NCBI GenBank assembly: GCA_013697365.1
Contig: JACCXA010000123.1
Coordinates: 1 to 19,126 of the forward strand
Source: Chthoniobacterales bacterium
GTDB taxonomy: Bacteria; Verrucomicrobiota; Verrucomicrobiia; Chthoniobacterales; UBA10450
DNA length: 19,126 nucleotides
Direction of reading: 5' to 3'
The position numbers and the translations under genes are program-made. Of the stretch, positions 17,995 to 19,126 are shown piece after piece. The notes under the pieces were generated by a model. That model had not been told where the DNA came from. It saw only the letters and a program-made list of their open reading frames with translations, and searched no databases. The stretch's first letter is position 1; each line of letters begins with the position of its first letter.

Positions 17995-18750
17995 CTACAA
18001 AGGGAGGCCTTTTGCGACGAACGGCGACGCCACGCCCCAGCGGGCGAGACGGAAGCGCACCGCTGTCGCCAGGCACCCAAGGCCATAGCGCACACTTCGC
18101 CGGAAATTGATTGATGACGCTTCCGGTAAATACTTTGCAGGGCATGCCACTTCGCCGATGGGGCAACCGAGCCAGAGCAATTGCGCAAGAATCTGGTTGT
18201 CGAACACGAAATCCTCCGAGTTCTCCTTTAAGGGCAGGCGTTCGAGGATCTCCCGCGAGAAGGCACGATAACCAGTGTGATATTCGGAAAGCTTCGCGCC
18301 CAGGAGAAGATTTTCCACGAATGTCAGTGCGCGATTGGAGACGTATTTCCACAACGGCATCCCGCCACGCAGGGCGCCGCCGCCCAGAATGCGCGAGGCC
18401 AGCACGCACGGGTAGCATCCACTCACCACCAGGGAGGCCATCGCCGGAATGAGCTGCGGCGTGTATTGATAATCCGGGTGGATCATGATCACGATGTCCG
18501 CCCCAGCGCCCAACGCGAGCCGGTAGCAGGTCTTTTGATTGCCGCCGTAACCGCGATTCATCGGATGCACCTCAACTTGCACCCGCGGAAGCGTACGCGC
18601 GATGGTCACCGTCTCGTCCCCGCTCGCATCGTCGACGACAATGATGAGGTCGACAATCTCCTGGGCAATCACTTCCTCGTAGGTCCGGCGGAGCGTCCGC
18701 TCCGCGTTATAAGCGGGCATGACCACGACAATTTTCTGACCCTCGAGCAT
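17995..18750 (-). CDS. Family 2 glycosyltransferase, DPM1-like
   Basis: GT2 enzymes of this type transfer a sugar from a nucleotide donor, often to polyprenyl phosphate, at the cytoplasmic face of the membrane. The 251-residue product shows a GT-A fold: MPAYNAERTLRRTYEEV (11-27), the nucleotide-binding IIVVDDASGDET (36-47), NRGYGGNQKTCYRLAL (65-80), and the metal-site motif IHPDYQY (90-96) in place of a DxD. The later blocks HTGYRAFSREILERLP and SSINFRRSVRYG are diagnostic of the DPM1-like subfamily. It has no long C-terminal membrane region, so it is probably peripheral. The ATG at 18750 matches the family N-terminus, although no ribosome-binding site is seen. The downstream TPR membrane protein could be a functional partner. 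Confidence 0.9.
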   Translation of the reverse strand: MLEGQKIVVVMPAYNAERTLRRTYEEVIAQEIVDLIIVVDDASGDETVTIARTLPRVQVEVHPMNRGYGGNQKTCYRLALGAGADIVIMIHPDYQYTPQLIPAMASLVVSGCYPCVLASRILGGGALRGGMPLWKYVSNRALTFVENLLLGAKLSEYHTGYRAFSREILERLPLKENSEDFVFDNQILAQLLWLGCPIGEVACPAKYLPEASSINFRRSVRYGLGCLATAVRFRLARWGVASPFVAKGLPL

Positions 18751-18808
18751 CGCGGTATTCGACAGCCCGTCGGCGCGGAGTCAATGGGAGGGATGCGATG
18801 AAACCCTT

Positions 18809-18814
18809 TTTATA
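18809..18814 (-). promoter_or_regulatory. Candidate -10 element for the glycosyltransferase gene
   Basis: On the minus strand the sequence reads AGATATAAAAAGG, a good TATAAA -10 hexamer about 59 bases before the ATG at 18750. No clear -35 lies at the right distance (GACGGC is a poor match), so this is tentative. It would be divergent from the tRNA promoter at 18830-18858. Confidence 0.25.
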
Positions 18815-18829
18815 TCTGGAGACGAAAAG

Positions 18830-18858
18830 TTGCCGTCGGGGGGAAAGCCCGTTAATTT
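18830..18858 (+). promoter_or_regulatory. Sigma-70-type promoter of the tRNA-Val gene
   Basis: TTGCCG (18830-18835) and TAATTT (18853-18858) are separated by an optimal 17 bases. The -10 ends 14 bases before the first base of the tRNA, a normal spacing for a short 5' leader. The GC-rich CGTCTC just downstream of the -10 could act as a stringent-control discriminator, which is inference. Confidence 0.6.
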
Positions 18859-18872
18859 CGCCGTCTCTTTTT

Positions 18873-18947
18873 GCGCGATTAGCTCAGTGGTAGAGCGCTT
18901 GCTTCACACGCAAGAAGTCGCAGGTTCGAACCCTGCATCGCGCACCA
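18873..18947 (+). tRNA. tRNA-Val (anticodon CAC)
   Basis: The 75-base sequence folds as a complete cloverleaf: acceptor GCGCGAT/ATCGCGC (7 bp), D stem GCTC/GAGC, anticodon stem CTTGC/GCAAG with loop TTCACAC, a five-base variable loop and T stem GCAGG/CCTGC with loop TTCGAAC. The anticodon CAC (18905-18907) reads GUG valine codons. The discriminator is A and the 3' CCA is encoded. No mismatches occur in the stems, so it should be functional. Confidence 0.97.
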
Positions 18948-19126
18948 TCTGCCTCGTGTGGACTCTCGCGGACAAGCGCGGTCTCCGACGGACTAAACGC
19001 CTCTCCGCCAGCAGTTAACATTTTCGGTTCACCCGCATTCAGCAGGACAGCCGCGGACACGGTTGGACGCTCTGGGACTAATGTTTGTGAGTCTATTTGT
19101 GAGTCTTGCTTGAACTGCACGAACTT
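18884..19126 (-). CDS. Possible C-terminal tail of an integrase, partial at right edge
   Basis: A minus-strand frame is open from the window edge (…KFVQFKQDSQIDSQTL) to a TGA at 18884-18886 inside the tRNA. Its last residues (CRVRTCDFLRVKQALYH) are simply the antisense of the tRNA, a sequence that recurs in databases as a spurious tail. However, tyrosine recombinases of tRNA-targeting elements often end this way, and the D-S-Q-x-D-S-Q stretch resembles low-complexity tails I have seen on verrucomicrobial integrases. No catalytic region is in view. It may equally be a chance open frame. Confidence 0.25.
   Translation of the reverse strand, partial: KFVQFKQDSQIDSQTLVPERPTVSAAVLLNAGEPKMLTAGGEAFSPSETALVRESPHEADGARCRVRTCDFLRVKQALYH
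19084..19107. repeat. Two-copy 12-base tandem repeat
   Basis: TTTGTGAGTCTA (19084-19095) is followed directly by TTTGTGAGTCTT (19096-19107), with 11 of 12 bases identical. On the minus strand it encodes the repeated D-S-Q of the possible integrase tail. It could be a recombinase arm-binding repeat or simple slippage. Confidence 0.5.

Overview
The window looks like a chromosomal segment of a GC-rich Gram-negative bacterium, most likely a member of the Verrucomicrobiota. I infer this from three things. The PilM/N/O/P-like cluster has a periplasmic protein carrying a 'PFWPIGW'-type motif. The glycine enzyme is the single-chain GlyRS type. The gene families as a whole also fit. No marker gene settles the taxonomy. 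Gene density is high and no gene-free stretch exceeds 300 bases. The longest gap is about 197 bases, between the osmC-like gene and the TPR membrane protein gene.

Layout. 1-826: the 3' part of a UV-damage endonuclease (UvsE/UvdE) gene, broken by two closely spaced one-base losses. 929-2341: a large conserved soluble protein of unknown function. 2445-5178: a tight four-gene operon (pilM-, pilN-, pilO-, pilP-like) for the inner-membrane and periplasmic platform of a type IV pilus or related secretion machine. No secretin gene follows. 5193-9955, minus strand: valS followed by the peptide/pyruvate transporter gene cstA. 10047-12024, plus strand: an exported N-acetylmuramoyl-L-alanine amidase overlapping glutamate racemase murI, both cell-wall functions. 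12028-18750, minus strand, in transcription order: a DPM1-like family 2 glycosyltransferase, a multi-spanning membrane protein with C-terminal TPRs, an OsmC-family protein, glycyl-tRNA synthetase, a FAD oxidoreductase with a C-terminal Rieske domain, and an MmcQ/YjbR protein coupled to it. 18873-18947: a tRNA-Val(CAC) gene with a good upstream promoter. A minus-strand reading frame entering from the right edge resembles an integrase tail, so the tRNA may border an integrated element.

The content is mostly housekeeping: translation, wall metabolism, nutrient uptake, stress and redox. The points most worth attention are the double frameshift in uvsE, the secretin-less pilMNOP-like operon (related by inference to the Akkermansia Amuc_1098-1102 locus), a ValRS with a non-canonical HIGH motif (TLGH), a REP-like inverted repeat upstream of glyS, hairpins without U-tracts just after stop codons, and the possible tRNA-Val attachment site. 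I do not see a clear new defence or mobile system inside the window.
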